Below are positions 1 to 7,314 of a DNA stretch of 10,960 nt, piece after piece (within the stretch, counting starts at the first letter, position 1; each line of letters starts with the position of its first letter). The notes under the pieces are model-generated. The model had not been told where the DNA came from, ran no database searches, and saw only the letters and a program-made list of their open reading frames with translations. The position numbers and the translations under genes were made by a program. The DNA lies in contig JAITXK010000031.1 of NCBI GenBank assembly GCA_031284765.1, forward strand, positions 1 through 10,960. Direction: 5' to 3'. Source of the DNA: Candidatus Symbiothrix sp. Its GTDB lineage: Bacteria > Bacteroidota > Bacteroidia > Bacteroidales > Azobacteroidaceae.

Positions 1-219
1 GTGTGCCTACTCGCAAGAACCTGCCTTGTGCCGGTCGAATTGAGCAACCGAAAACGCCGAAAACGAAAGCGCATTGAAACGCTTTTTTCTCAATTCAAAG
101 GACAATTCTCCATGAATACCAATTTTGCAAAAACTTTTGTAGGTTTAGCTACGAGAATACTCTCGAAAATTACAGCACTAACGATGATTCAATACTTAAA
201 TCTGTTCCTCTTTAAATAG
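1..219 (+). CDS. Transposase, C-terminal fragment (IS982-like), cut by window edge
   Basis: The open frame enters from the left edge and stops with TAG at 217-219, giving 72 visible residues. The stretch RKRIETLFSQ, followed by a QF..N.N(F/Y)AK segment and a TRILSKITALT..QY(L/I)N ending, matches what I know of the C-terminus of IS982-type DDE transposases, which often read KRIETLFSQ...NYAK...RI..KISALT..QYIN. The conserved Glu in RIET is probably the last acidic residue of the DDE triad, but the first two lie outside the window. The GTG at position 1 is just the first in-frame codon and is not a supported start. The element's right end should lie shortly after the stop, but I could not pair a terminal inverted repeat because the left end is not visible. 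It may be intact or a remnant. The family call rests on motif memory; an IS5-group relative is the alternative. Confidence 0.72.
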   Translation: MCLLARTCLVPVELSNRKRRKRKRIETLFSQFKGQFSMNTNFAKTFVGLATRILSKITALTMIQYLNLFLFK

Positions 220-235
220 AAATATGAACTCCATT

Positions 236-389
236 AAAATTAATATTTGCTAAATGCACAACAGGTATATAATAAATTATAAAAACAACATATTTTTCAT
301 GCGTTTGCCCTGGCGGCATAGATACTATTTATTTTTTTAACGAACTATTGTTATAGAAAAGGGTATGATAAAATTAACATTTGCTAAAA
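236..389 (+). repeat. Short direct repeat pair, 20 bp, 18 of 20 identical
   Basis: AAAATTAATATTTGCTAAAT at 236-255 recurs as AAAATTAACATTTGCTAAAA at 370-389, 134 bp apart. It begins 17 bp after the transposase stop. It could be a duplicated regulator-binding site, or the edge of an IS-derived segment. AT-richness raises the chance of coincidence, but an 18/20 match that includes TTTGCTAAA is more than I would expect in so short a region. Confidence 0.45.
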
Positions 390-396
390 TAGTATC
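321..396. repeat. Perfect 10-bp inverted repeat, arms 321-330 and 387-396
   Basis: GATACTATTT at 321-330 is the exact reverse complement of AAATAGTATC at 387-396, with 56 bp between the arms. The right arm overlaps the second copy of the direct repeat by three bases. The arms do not extend further. This could be a pair of binding sites, IS-end debris or chance. Confidence 0.35.
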
Positions 397-677
397 ATTT
401 TTGACAATCCAAACACTTATTCTTCGATTCTCATTTTTTATCATTTGCAGGATAAAATAAGACTTTTTATAACTTTTGGAGCCATTTATTTATTTTCAAT
501 CAAAAAGTGTTAGGTTTAGATAATATAGTGTCAGTAATATCGAAATTACATTTATATATTTGTACAGACTAATAGCTCTTAGAAAAACACATCGCTCTTA
601 GGCAATAAGAATTTTACTTTAAATACTAATAACCGTCTAAAAACAGGATTTAATTCATATAAATAATTGGAAATCAG

Positions 678-706
678 TTTGTTAATTTTGTTATTAATTA
701 CCTTTG
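678..706 (+). promoter_or_regulatory. Candidate Bacteroides-type promoter before the first leader copy
   Basis: TACCTTTG at 699-706 fits the Bacteroides -7 consensus TAnnTTTG exactly. A TTTG at 678-681 could be the -33 element; the 17-bp spacer is slightly shorter than usual. Transcription would start near 713, about ten bases before leader copy A begins. No equally good promoter is seen just before copy B: TACGGTTG at 1088-1095 has one mismatch to the -7 box and its nearest TTTG (1069-1072) is too close. If this promoter drives susC, the transcript would carry both leader copies in a 5' UTR of about 600 nt. Confidence 0.4.
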
Positions 707-723
707 AGAACCGATAAATCAAC

Positions 724-887
724 GGATTTTAGCCCCTTGCCAAAAAGATGGATCGTTGGAAAATTTCCGAAGGTTGGCTAAAGATTATGAATACACGGTA
801 AACTCAAGTGTTGCTATGATTCATCTTGCTTTTATCTCTTTGATGCTCAATAAGATAATTCAGGAATAAGATTTAGATAGTTTCTAA
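724..887 (+). repeat. Leader repeat, copy A (pairs with 1125-1295)
   Basis: This segment aligns with 1125-1295. The first 32 bases of copy A align to 39 bases of copy B with a few gapped positions, and then 132 bases (756-887) align without any gap, with 107 identical by my count (about 81%). Conserved islands include the first 19 bases, GGAAAATTTCC, a 16-base block starting GATTATGAATAC, GCTATGATT and ATGCTCAATAA. Two pairings are kept in both copies: TTAGCC 729-734 with GGCTAA 776-781, and the terminal hairpin TTAGATAGTTTCTAA 873-887 (TTAGA/TCTAA). The copy is not followed by a gene start. It is not coding: the in-frame ATG at 788 meets a stop after four codons. Confidence 0.75.
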
Positions 888-1124
888 AACTATTTTCTTT
901 ATTTGTAATTACTAATCGTCCGTTTTTTGACACATAAAAAAGGAGAGTGTTGATAAAATTTGTAATGGGGGCATAGATATCCCCGCTTTATTGCGATTAT
1001 ATGCAAAAAAAGCTATAGAAATTTGATTATTAATAAGATATAAGGGAATGACAGAAGCACAATATGAATTTGTGCATTATAAATAGATACGGTTGCGTTT
1101 CGTATAAGGAGTTTCAAAAAACGA

Positions 1125-1295
1125 GGATTTTAGCCCCTTGCCAGAGAGATAACTTTTTCGTGGTTGGAAAATTTCCGACGATCGGCTAATGATTATGAAT
1201 ACACGGTTACGTCAAGTACCGCTATGATTTACTTCATTTTTATTATCTTAATGCTCAATAAAATAATTCAGTAATAACTTTTAGATAGTTTCTAA
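1125..1295 (+). repeat. Leader repeat, copy B, directly upstream of the susC-like gene
   Basis: Second copy of the 724-887 segment. It sits where the 5' UTR of the susC-like gene must be and ends 15 bp before the ATG. The outer pairing TTAGCC 1130-1135 with GGCTAA 1184-1189 and the terminal hairpin 1281-1295 are both intact, although the sequence inside the first loop has gained 7 bases relative to copy A. An extra CGGT/ACCG pairing is possible within the centre of copy B (from about 1204), where copy A instead offers ACAC/GTGT. Conservation of paired ends with drifting loops fits a structured 5' leader or a protein-binding element. No known riboswitch class is recognised. Confidence 0.7.
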
Positions 1296-1310
1296 TAACA
1301 AAAAAAGATC

Positions 1311-4300
1311 ATGAATTCAAAAAGAAGATTTTTTAAATGGCGGATGGTCGCCCAAAAAACGAACGGCTTCATACGAATCTGTATGCTTGTGGTTAGTTGT
1401 AGTTTCTTGCCTGCGGTTGCATTTGCCGCTTCCGGTGTAAAAACGATTGTTGAGACACAACAACAGGAAGTAAAAATTACAGGAAGAATTATTGACAGTA
1501 CCGGAGAGGCGCTTATTGGCGCTACTGTGGCGGAGAAAGGAACAACGAATGGTACTGCTACCGATTTGGATGGAAAATTTTCCCTAAGCGTTTCTTCCCA
1601 TGCGATCCTAGTGGTGACTTACATGGGTTATATCACGACTACGGTAGGAGTAGAATCGGGAAAGACCGATTATCTGATTACATTAAATGAAGATCAAAAG
1701 GTTCTCGATGAGGTTGTTGTAATCGGTTACGGTGTACAAAAGAAAAAATTGGTAACCGGCGCTACGGTTCAAGTGAGTGGTGATGCTATTGCCAAGCAAA
1801 GTACTACCAGCGCCTTTACTGCCATGCAGAGCCAAATGCCTGGTGTGAACATCATCCAGAACAACGGACAACCTGGGGAAGGATTTAAGGTGAATATCCG
1901 TGGTATTGGTACCGTTGGCGATTATCAACCGCTTTACATTATTGATGGAGTAGCAGGTGGCGATCTGAATGCGCTCAACCCTACCGACATTGAGAGTATA
2001 GACGTGTTGAAAGATGCTGCATCTGCCGCTATTTATGGTTCACGTGCTGCGAATGGCGTTATCTTAGTAACTACTAAACAAGGCAAGTCCGGGAAGATTC
2101 AAGTGACTTACGATGGCTATTATGGGATTCAAAATCCTTATAAATTGGCTTCATTGCTTGATGCGCAACAATATATGAAAATTCAGGATGAATTGCAGTT
2201 TAATCAGGGATTGCCGGGTTTTGATTGGCAAAGCATATTAGGTCCATACTACCAAGGAGCCATAGACGGAACATGGAAAGGCACGAACTGGTTGGAAGAA
2301 TCACGCAATAAGAATGCACCTGTTCAGAATCATGCTTTTAATATTACGGGTGGAACAGACATCTCCACTTTTTCCATGGGTATTTCTTATGCCGATCAGG
2401 AAGGTATATTGGGGAAACCGAACACACCGCATTATGGACGTACCACTTTCCGTATCAATTCCACTCACGTACTGTTGAAAGGTAAGGGCTTCGACATCAT
2501 TAAAGTAGGAGAAAACATCAATTACAATCACATCGCCAGGAATACGGTTTCATCCGGCAACCAGTATGGTAACGACATTTCCCAAATGCTTCGGGCGATG
2601 CCTATCATGCCTGTAAGAGATTCGGAAGGCAACTATTTCGATTATGATGATAATCGAGAGATGGGATTACAAGGTTTTGACGGTCAGATGGCAAACCCGA
2701 TAGGAGTCATGGCATCCGGTAAAGGCGAGTCCAAAAACTACGCTCTCAATGCGGCCATCAATTTAGAAATTCAACCGATTAAGCATTTGATCTTCAAATC
2801 GCAGTTCGGCTATCGGATGACATCAAATAAATATCGTTCTTTTGGAGCGCCCTATCACATGTCAACCACATCAGAACGTAAAAATTCAACCGTAGAACAA
2901 AATATGAGTTCCGGATGGAATTACACCATCGATAATACCTTGAACTATACTTTTGATGTTGCATCGGTCAATCATTTCGACGTTTTGATCGGACAATCGG
3001 CTGAAAAATGGGGTATGGGCGAGTATCTGCGCGCAACAAATGGTGAGTTAGTTTTTGATGATTTTAAACATGCCTATCTAGACAATTCCACAAAAACACT
3101 TGTCGCAGGACAAGCCAGCATGGCCGGTTATCCTTGGGGACAAGGCGCTTTGGCTTCCTTCTTCGGACGTGTGAATTATAGCTACAACGAAACGTATATG
3201 ATGTCGTTAATTGCTCGTACCGATGGTTCTTCCAACTTTGGACGCGGTCATCGCTGGGGTTACTTCCCCTCTGTCTCTGCCGGTTGGGTAGTCACTAACG
3301 AAGCATTTATGGAACCGGCAAGAGATATTGTTGATTTTTTAAAAATCCGTGCCAGTTGGGGACAGAATGGGAACAGCAAAATTGATAATTTCCATTATCT
3401 ATCACTTATTTCGATGGGTGCTACCGGCGCCTACTCTTTTGGAAATAACGTAGATGCACAACAAACGGGCGGTTGGGTACGAAGACTTCAAAATCTGGAT
3501 ATTACTTGGGAGACTTCAGAACAATTTGATTTAGGTCTTGATGCCCGCTTTTTAAATTCCCGTCTGGGTGTCGTATTGGATTATTATGTAAAAACGACCA
3601 AAGATTGGTTATTACGCGCTCCTATAGTGAGCTATTATGGTATGGGAAGCGACGGCGCACCTTACATCAATGGTGGTGCTATTGAAAATAAAGGACTTGA
3701 AGTGGGATTAAATTGGAATGACCATGTGGCTAATGGTCTGACTTATGGCGCATCTCTCAACTTGACTTACAACCACAACGAAGTAACACGCATTGATAAT
3801 GCGGAACAAATATATCATGGCAAAGCCAATGAATTCACACAAGGAACCAGTGAAATGTATCGTGCCCAGGTGGGCTATCCCATTGGTTACTTCTGGGGTT
3901 ACAAAACGGCAGGTATTTTCCAAAATCAGGCGGACATTGATGCGTGGAGAGCAACGGGCGACGGTATCCTACAAGCAAATGTTCAACCCGGTGATATTAA
4001 ATTTGTGGATCGCGATCACAATGGCATTGTCAACGACTTAGACAAGACACAGATTGGGAATCCGCTTCCGGATTTCAAGTTGGGATTTAATTTCAACCTC
4101 GGATACAAAGGCGCTGATTTAAGCCTTACTACTTATGGCGCTTTTGGGCAACAAATAGCTAAAAACTACCGCAAATATGCCGATAGTCCGAAAGAAAACT
4201 ACGGAATAGATGTCTATCAACGTTGGCATGGTGAGGGGACTTCCAACAAATGGCCTCGACTGACTCCGGGTTCCGGTGAAAATTATATCAATGTGTCGGA

Positions 4301-4562
4301 TATATTTATCGAAGATGCCGACTATTTGAAAATACAAGACATCACCGTAGGATATGATTTGAAATCTATTCTTCCAAAACTTCCATTGGGTCAGTTGAGA
4401 TTTTACTTTAAGCTGCAGAATCCTTATACTTTCACCAAGTATTCCGGTATGGATCCTGAAGTAGGATTTACTCCAAGTGATCATGATTGGGCACAAGGAC
4501 TTGACTTAGGTAATTATCCTTATCCAAGAACGTATTTGTTCGGTGTAAATATTAAGTTTTAA
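1311..4562 (+). CDS. SusC-like TonB-dependent outer-membrane glycan transporter
   Basis: A 1083-residue outer-membrane barrel that would import oligosaccharides released at the cell surface, powered by TonB-ExbBD and capped by its SusD partner. A signal peptide with a basic start and hydrophobic core ends near AVAFA (residues 35-39). Residues about 54-128 form the carboxypeptidase-D regulatory-like beta-sandwich (ITGRIIDSTGEALIGATV) typical of SusC proteins. DEVVVIGYGVQKKK (133-146) is the SusC hallmark TonB-box-like segment. The plug covers about 145-260 with NIRGIG, PLYIIDG and the SusC motif DAASAAIYGSRAANGVI. The rest is barrel and ends in the outer-membrane signature NIKF with a C-terminal Phe. 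There is no N-terminal STN signalling domain, so direct ECF-sigma control through this receptor is unlikely. The ATG at 1311 has an A-rich upstream stretch but no Shine-Dalgarno; an ATG at codon 12 is a possible alternative. Length is normal for the family. Confidence 0.97.
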   Translation: MNSKRRFFKWRMVAQKTNGFIRICMLVVSCSFLPAVAFAASGVKTIVETQQQEVKITGRIIDSTGEALIGATVAEKGTTNGTATDLDGKFSLSVSSHAILVVTYMGYITTTVGVESGKTDYLITLNEDQKVLDEVVVIGYGVQKKKLVTGATVQVSGDAIAKQSTTSAFTAMQSQMPGVNIIQNNGQPGEGFKVNIRGIGTVGDYQPLYIIDGVAGGDLNALNPTDIESIDVLKDAASAAIYGSRAANGVILVTTKQGKSGKIQVTYDGYYGIQNPYKLASLLDAQQYMKIQDELQFNQGLPGFDWQSILGPYYQGAIDGTWKGTNWLEESRNKNAPVQNHAFNITGGTDISTFSMGISYADQEGILGKPNTPHYGRTTFRINSTHVLLKGKGFDIIKVGENINYNHIARNTVSSGNQYGNDISQMLRAMPIMPVRDSEGNYFDYDDNREMGLQGFDGQMANPIGVMASGKGESKNYALNAAINLEIQPIKHLIFKSQFGYRMTSNKYRSFGAPYHMSTTSERKNSTVEQNMSSGWNYTIDNTLNYTFDVASVNHFDVLIGQSAEKWGMGEYLRATNGELVFDDFKHAYLDNSTKTLVAGQASMAGYPWGQGALASFFGRVNYSYNETYMMSLIARTDGSSNFGRGHRWGYFPSVSAGWVVTNEAFMEPARDIVDFLKIRASWGQNGNSKIDNFHYLSLISMGATGAYSFGNNVDAQQTGGWVRRLQNLDITWETSEQFDLGLDARFLNSRLGVVLDYYVKTTKDWLLRAPIVSYYGMGSDGAPYINGGAIENKGLEVGLNWNDHVANGLTYGASLNLTYNHNEVTRIDNAEQIYHGKANEFTQGTSEMYRAQVGYPIGYFWGYKTAGIFQNQADIDAWRATGDGILQANVQPGDIKFVDRDHNGIVNDLDKTQIGNPLPDFKLGFNFNLGYKGADLSLTTYGAFGQQIAKNYRKYADSPKENYGIDVYQRWHGEGTSNKWPRLTPGSGENYINVSDIFIEDADYLKIQDITVGYDLKSILPKLPLGQLRFYFKLQNPYTFTKYSGMDPEVGFTPSDHDWAQGLDLGNYPYPRTYLFGVNIKF

Positions 4563-4567
4563 TCGTA

Positions 4568-6355
4568 ATGCAACAAAATAATAATATGAAGGGTATGAAA
4601 AAAATAGCATTGATGGTAGCCGGGTTGCTACTAATATTGTTTACAGGATGCGAAGATTTTTTGGATACGGAAAATCTCACGGATAAAAACACGGCTAATT
4701 ATCCGGCAACCCTTGCCGAAGCAAAACAGATGGTGACAGGCGTATATAACAGCCTTAGTTTGGTGAATGCAAATCCGCAAAAATCATTCCTGTTTGTGTC
4801 GGAGTTGGCTTCCGACGATCGGCTTGGGGGCGCCGGAACGAATGATCAATTGTGTCAGGCAATTGATCTTATGATGACTTCGGGAATGGATATGCTTGAT
4901 AATTTTTGGACAGATCGCTATGCGGGTGTTCAACGCGCTAACACAGCTATCGCTAAGTTGGATAACTGTACACAATACGATAGTGAAGAACAAAAAAATC
5001 AATTTTTGGGTGAAGCGTACTTTTTAAGAGGCTTTTACTATTATGAGTTGGCCTCTTTGTTCGAGAACATTCCCGTACCGACTGAGCCACTGGCGATATC
5101 CACGCCTCAATCGGATCCTAATGTCACTTGGGGGCAGATTATTTCCGACCTCAAGCAGGCTATCCAACTGATGCCTGCCAAGAAAACGGCTTCTAAAGAA
5201 GCCGGACATGTGGATAAATATGTTGCAGAAGCCATGATGGCTCGTGCATTTTTGTTCTACACCGGTTTTTATCAACAAGCCGATGTTACCCTTCCCGATG
5301 GAAGTACAGTAACAAAAGCCGATGTAATCGGTTGGATTGACGACTGCGTAACTAATTCGGGTTATGTCTTGGTTCCCGATTTCCGCAATTTATGGGCTTA
5401 TACCAATCGCCTCACTGTCGGCGAATATACCTACACCAGCGATGGAAGCGGTGCCGTAAAAAACGGCATAGATAGTCAGCCGTTGAGGTATGTGGAAGAC
5501 GATCAGTCCATAAATCCCGAAAGTATGTTTGCAATCAAATACTCCAAATTTGCAGGTTGGGATACAACTATCGGTTATTCTAACGGATATGCCTTATTTT
5601 TTGGTATTCGTGGCGGACAACCCCAAGAACAAACTTTCCCATTTGGACAAGGATGGGGTGCGGGTCCTGTAACTCCTTCCTTATGGAATGCTTGGGACAC
5701 AGCAGAACCAACCGATTTAAGGCGCGCCGCTTCTATTTGCGATATACGGGCAGAATTGGATCCAAGAGGATACGTAAAAGGTGCAGCAGGTTGGGCTGAT
5801 TTTGAACAAGAAACCGATTACTGGTCTAAAAAATGGACTCCGGTATCCTCGAAGAAGAGTGATGGAAGTGGTTATTGGGAAACATTTGAACAGGATATGT
5901 ATGATTACACGAGCCAGAATTTCCAATTAACTAATATCCATGATTTGATATTGATTCGTTTTGCTGATGTCCTCCTTATGCAATCGGAGTTGAAGGAAGA
6001 CGCTATCGGATTGAATAAAGTGCGTGCTCGCGCCGGACTTCCATCGATTCCATATTCGTTACAAGCTTTGCAAAACGAACGCCGTTGGGAATTGGCTTTT
6101 GAAGGTATTCGTTGGAATGATATCCGTCGTTGGCATATTGCTGAAACGGAATTGACGAAACAGGAAAATGTTAAAATTTACAGATCCGGAATTGTGGATG
6201 TAAACAAACCTCATGAAGGAGGTTATGCTGCCCGCTACAAGTCAACTCATGGCGGATTTTTTCCAATTCCCGAATCGGAAATAGCCCTGTCAGACGGAGG
6301 ATTGAAACAAAATGCAGGATGGGAAAATACCACTCCGCTTTATACTGCTTGGTAA
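4568..6355 (+). CDS. SusD/RagB-family surface glycan-binding lipoprotein
   Basis: A 595-residue lipoprotein that sits over the SusC barrel as a lid and hands glycan to it. The lipobox LFTGC puts the lipidated residue at Cys28, followed by acidic EDF, consistent with surface export in Bacteroidota. The N-terminal SusD-like domain shows the usual YPAT..EAKQMVTGVYNSL helix and AYFLRGFYYYELASLF (150-165), part of the TPR scaffold. The C-terminal RagB/SusD domain contains ILIRFADVLLMQSE, LNKVRARAGLP, NERRWELAFEG.RW.DIRRW (503-522) and the closing FFPIPESEI...LKQNAGW. The start lies 5 bp after the susC stop, so the two are surely co-transcribed. ATGs at codons 7 and 10 would also leave an intact signal peptide, so the exact start is open. 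The ligand cannot be read from the sequence; the downstream GH26 suggests beta-mannan. Confidence 0.96.
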   Translation: MQQNNNMKGMKKIALMVAGLLLILFTGCEDFLDTENLTDKNTANYPATLAEAKQMVTGVYNSLSLVNANPQKSFLFVSELASDDRLGGAGTNDQLCQAIDLMMTSGMDMLDNFWTDRYAGVQRANTAIAKLDNCTQYDSEEQKNQFLGEAYFLRGFYYYELASLFENIPVPTEPLAISTPQSDPNVTWGQIISDLKQAIQLMPAKKTASKEAGHVDKYVAEAMMARAFLFYTGFYQQADVTLPDGSTVTKADVIGWIDDCVTNSGYVLVPDFRNLWAYTNRLTVGEYTYTSDGSGAVKNGIDSQPLRYVEDDQSINPESMFAIKYSKFAGWDTTIGYSNGYALFFGIRGGQPQEQTFPFGQGWGAGPVTPSLWNAWDTAEPTDLRRAASICDIRAELDPRGYVKGAAGWADFEQETDYWSKKWTPVSSKKSDGSGYWETFEQDMYDYTSQNFQLTNIHDLILIRFADVLLMQSELKEDAIGLNKVRARAGLPSIPYSLQALQNERRWELAFEGIRWNDIRRWHIAETELTKQENVKIYRSGIVDVNKPHEGGYAARYKSTHGGFFPIPESEIALSDGGLKQNAGWENTTPLYTAW

Positions 6356-6376
6356 TAACAATTAAACTCAAACAAG

Positions 6377-7228
6377 ATGAAAAGGATATTTTATATAATA
6401 ACAGCATTTGCACTCATCTCGCTTTTCCCCGCTTGCGAACCAATCGTGGAGGAAGCGAATGTAGGAACGATTGTAAAAGATGCCTCGGAATTGAAGGTGA
6501 CCATAGGGGCTTTATATGGTGAGGATGGTTATCTGTACAAGGTGCAAGCGAGATGCGAGAGCGCCGTACTCTGTCAATGGACAGATGGTATTAATACTAG
6601 TACGAAAAACGATGGTGAGTTTGCTTTTACCTTTAGTGGAGATCAGTATCTTACTCTTAATGCATTTACGGCTGATGGTAGGATACTAACAAAAAATGTT
6701 GAAGTAAAAGGGGTAATAGCTCCTCCTGCATATCCCGCATACGGATTTCTTTTTGGTTACACAAACAGTATCGAGACCGCAGAAAAAAGTTGGGTATGGA
6801 ATGACGACTGGGATGCACCCGATGGCGGTCCTGTAGGTGCAATCATCATGTCTGGCGGCGCTCCCAGCAGTGGTCGTGACTATTGGGGTTGGACACCCCT
6901 GCTATCGGATAAAAAAGATGTTTGTAATGAAGGTGAGGGGTCTAAAATGGTGTTGACACTCAAGGGCAAAAAAATAACCAAGTATGATCCGCAGGGAAAA
7001 GTAGTTGGACAAGGAAGTATTAATTTTGACATGACTCCTACCAGCGTTTATGGCTCACTGGGTACGCTTACGTTTGCGGGGACGAATATTCTGTTTCCTT
7101 ACGACTATAATAACATGGCGCCTTGGTCATCCAGCACGTTTACTATCACTTACTTGGATGATGATCATTTGATGTTGTTTATTCCCAGTTCTAATGGTGG
7201 CTGGTATTATGTATTTAATGCAGAATAA
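6377..7228 (+). CDS. Probable surface glycan-binding lipoprotein (PKD-like plus C-terminal beta domain)
   Basis: A 283-residue lipoprotein with lipobox LFPAC (Cys20) followed by acidic residues. It starts 21 bp after the susD stop, the usual place for the PUL surface glycan-binding protein. Residues about 37-112 look like a PKD/Ig-type beta-sandwich (LKVTIGALYGEDGYLYKV..., ending TKNVEVKG), joined by a proline-rich link (APPAYPAYG) to a C-terminal domain of about 160 residues. That domain is rich in exposed-type aromatics (W139, W141, W145, W170, W172, W250, W276, Y277, Y278), as expected of a carbohydrate-binding platform. I see no catalytic motif of a glycosidase or esterase. I do not recognise the C-terminal family by name; the glycan-binding role is inferred from position, lipidation and aromatic content. 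Confidence 0.85.
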   Translation: MKRIFYIITAFALISLFPACEPIVEEANVGTIVKDASELKVTIGALYGEDGYLYKVQARCESAVLCQWTDGINTSTKNDGEFAFTFSGDQYLTLNAFTADGRILTKNVEVKGVIAPPAYPAYGFLFGYTNSIETAEKSWVWNDDWDAPDGGPVGAIIMSGGAPSSGRDYWGWTPLLSDKKDVCNEGEGSKMVLTLKGKKITKYDPQGKVVGQGSINFDMTPTSVYGSLGTLTFAGTNILFPYDYNNMAPWSSSTFTITYLDDDHLMLFIPSSNGGWYYVFNAE

Positions 7229-7252
7229 TCGATTTTAGTTAATTTCAAGAAA

Positions 7253-7289
7253 CAGAGGCAGACCAACAAAAGGTCTGCTCTGTTTGTTT
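7253..7289 (+). terminator. Rho-independent terminator or attenuator inside the PUL
   Basis: CAGAGGCAGACC (7253-7264) pairs with GGTCTGCTCTG (7272-7282): 11 base pairs with one bulged G, a 7-base loop AACAAAA, then TTTGTTT (7283-7289). It lies between the glycan-binding lipoprotein and the esterase remnant. No -7 box is visible between it and the next start at 7315, so the enzyme genes probably depend on read-through. That would give higher expression of the susC/susD/binding-protein part than of the hydrolases. Confidence 0.8.
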
Positions 7290-7314
7290 AACAGATACAC
7301 TAACTTACACACAG

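Larger units (their letters stand above)
220..1310. other. Long AT-rich intergenic region between IS element and PUL
   Basis: I find no convincing gene in this 1.1 kb stretch on either strand: all frames are broken by frequent stops and base composition is far more AT-rich than the flanking genes. It holds a 20-bp direct repeat pair and a 10-bp inverted repeat at 236-396, a candidate promoter at 678-706 and two copies of a leader-like repeat (724-887 and 1125-1295). The spacer between the copies contains two small hairpins: GGGG 967-970 with CCCC 981-984, which lacks a following T-run, and CACAA 1058-1062 with TTGTG 1070-1074. Either could be a structure or an operator, but neither is strong. 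The region could be the control region of the PUL plus debris from earlier IS activity and gene loss. Confidence 0.7.

Noticed and set aside
967..984. GGGG/CCCC hairpin as a terminator
   Set aside because: Only four G-C pairs with a 10-base loop and no T-run after it; kept as a note in the intergenic entry.
1198..1230. Small leader peptide starting at an ATG inside leader copy B (MNTRLRQVPL)
   Set aside because: In copy A the same ATG (788) is followed by a stop after four codons, so the peptide is not conserved between copies.
220..1310. CRISPR array or tRNA in the long spacer
   Set aside because: No regularly spaced short repeats and no cloverleaf-like segment; the only sizeable repeat is the two-copy leader.
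3793..4041. 82-codon + strand frame overlapping susC
   Set aside because: Alternative frame within an intact, well-conserved SusC coding region.
4119..4496. 125-codon open frame on the minus strand
   Set aside because: Sits inside the SusC barrel region and looks like a shadow of that gene; no family signature.
6319..6522. 67-codon + strand frame bridging the end of susD and the start of the next gene
   Set aside because: Overlaps two well-supported genes in another frame and shows no motif or signal peptide.
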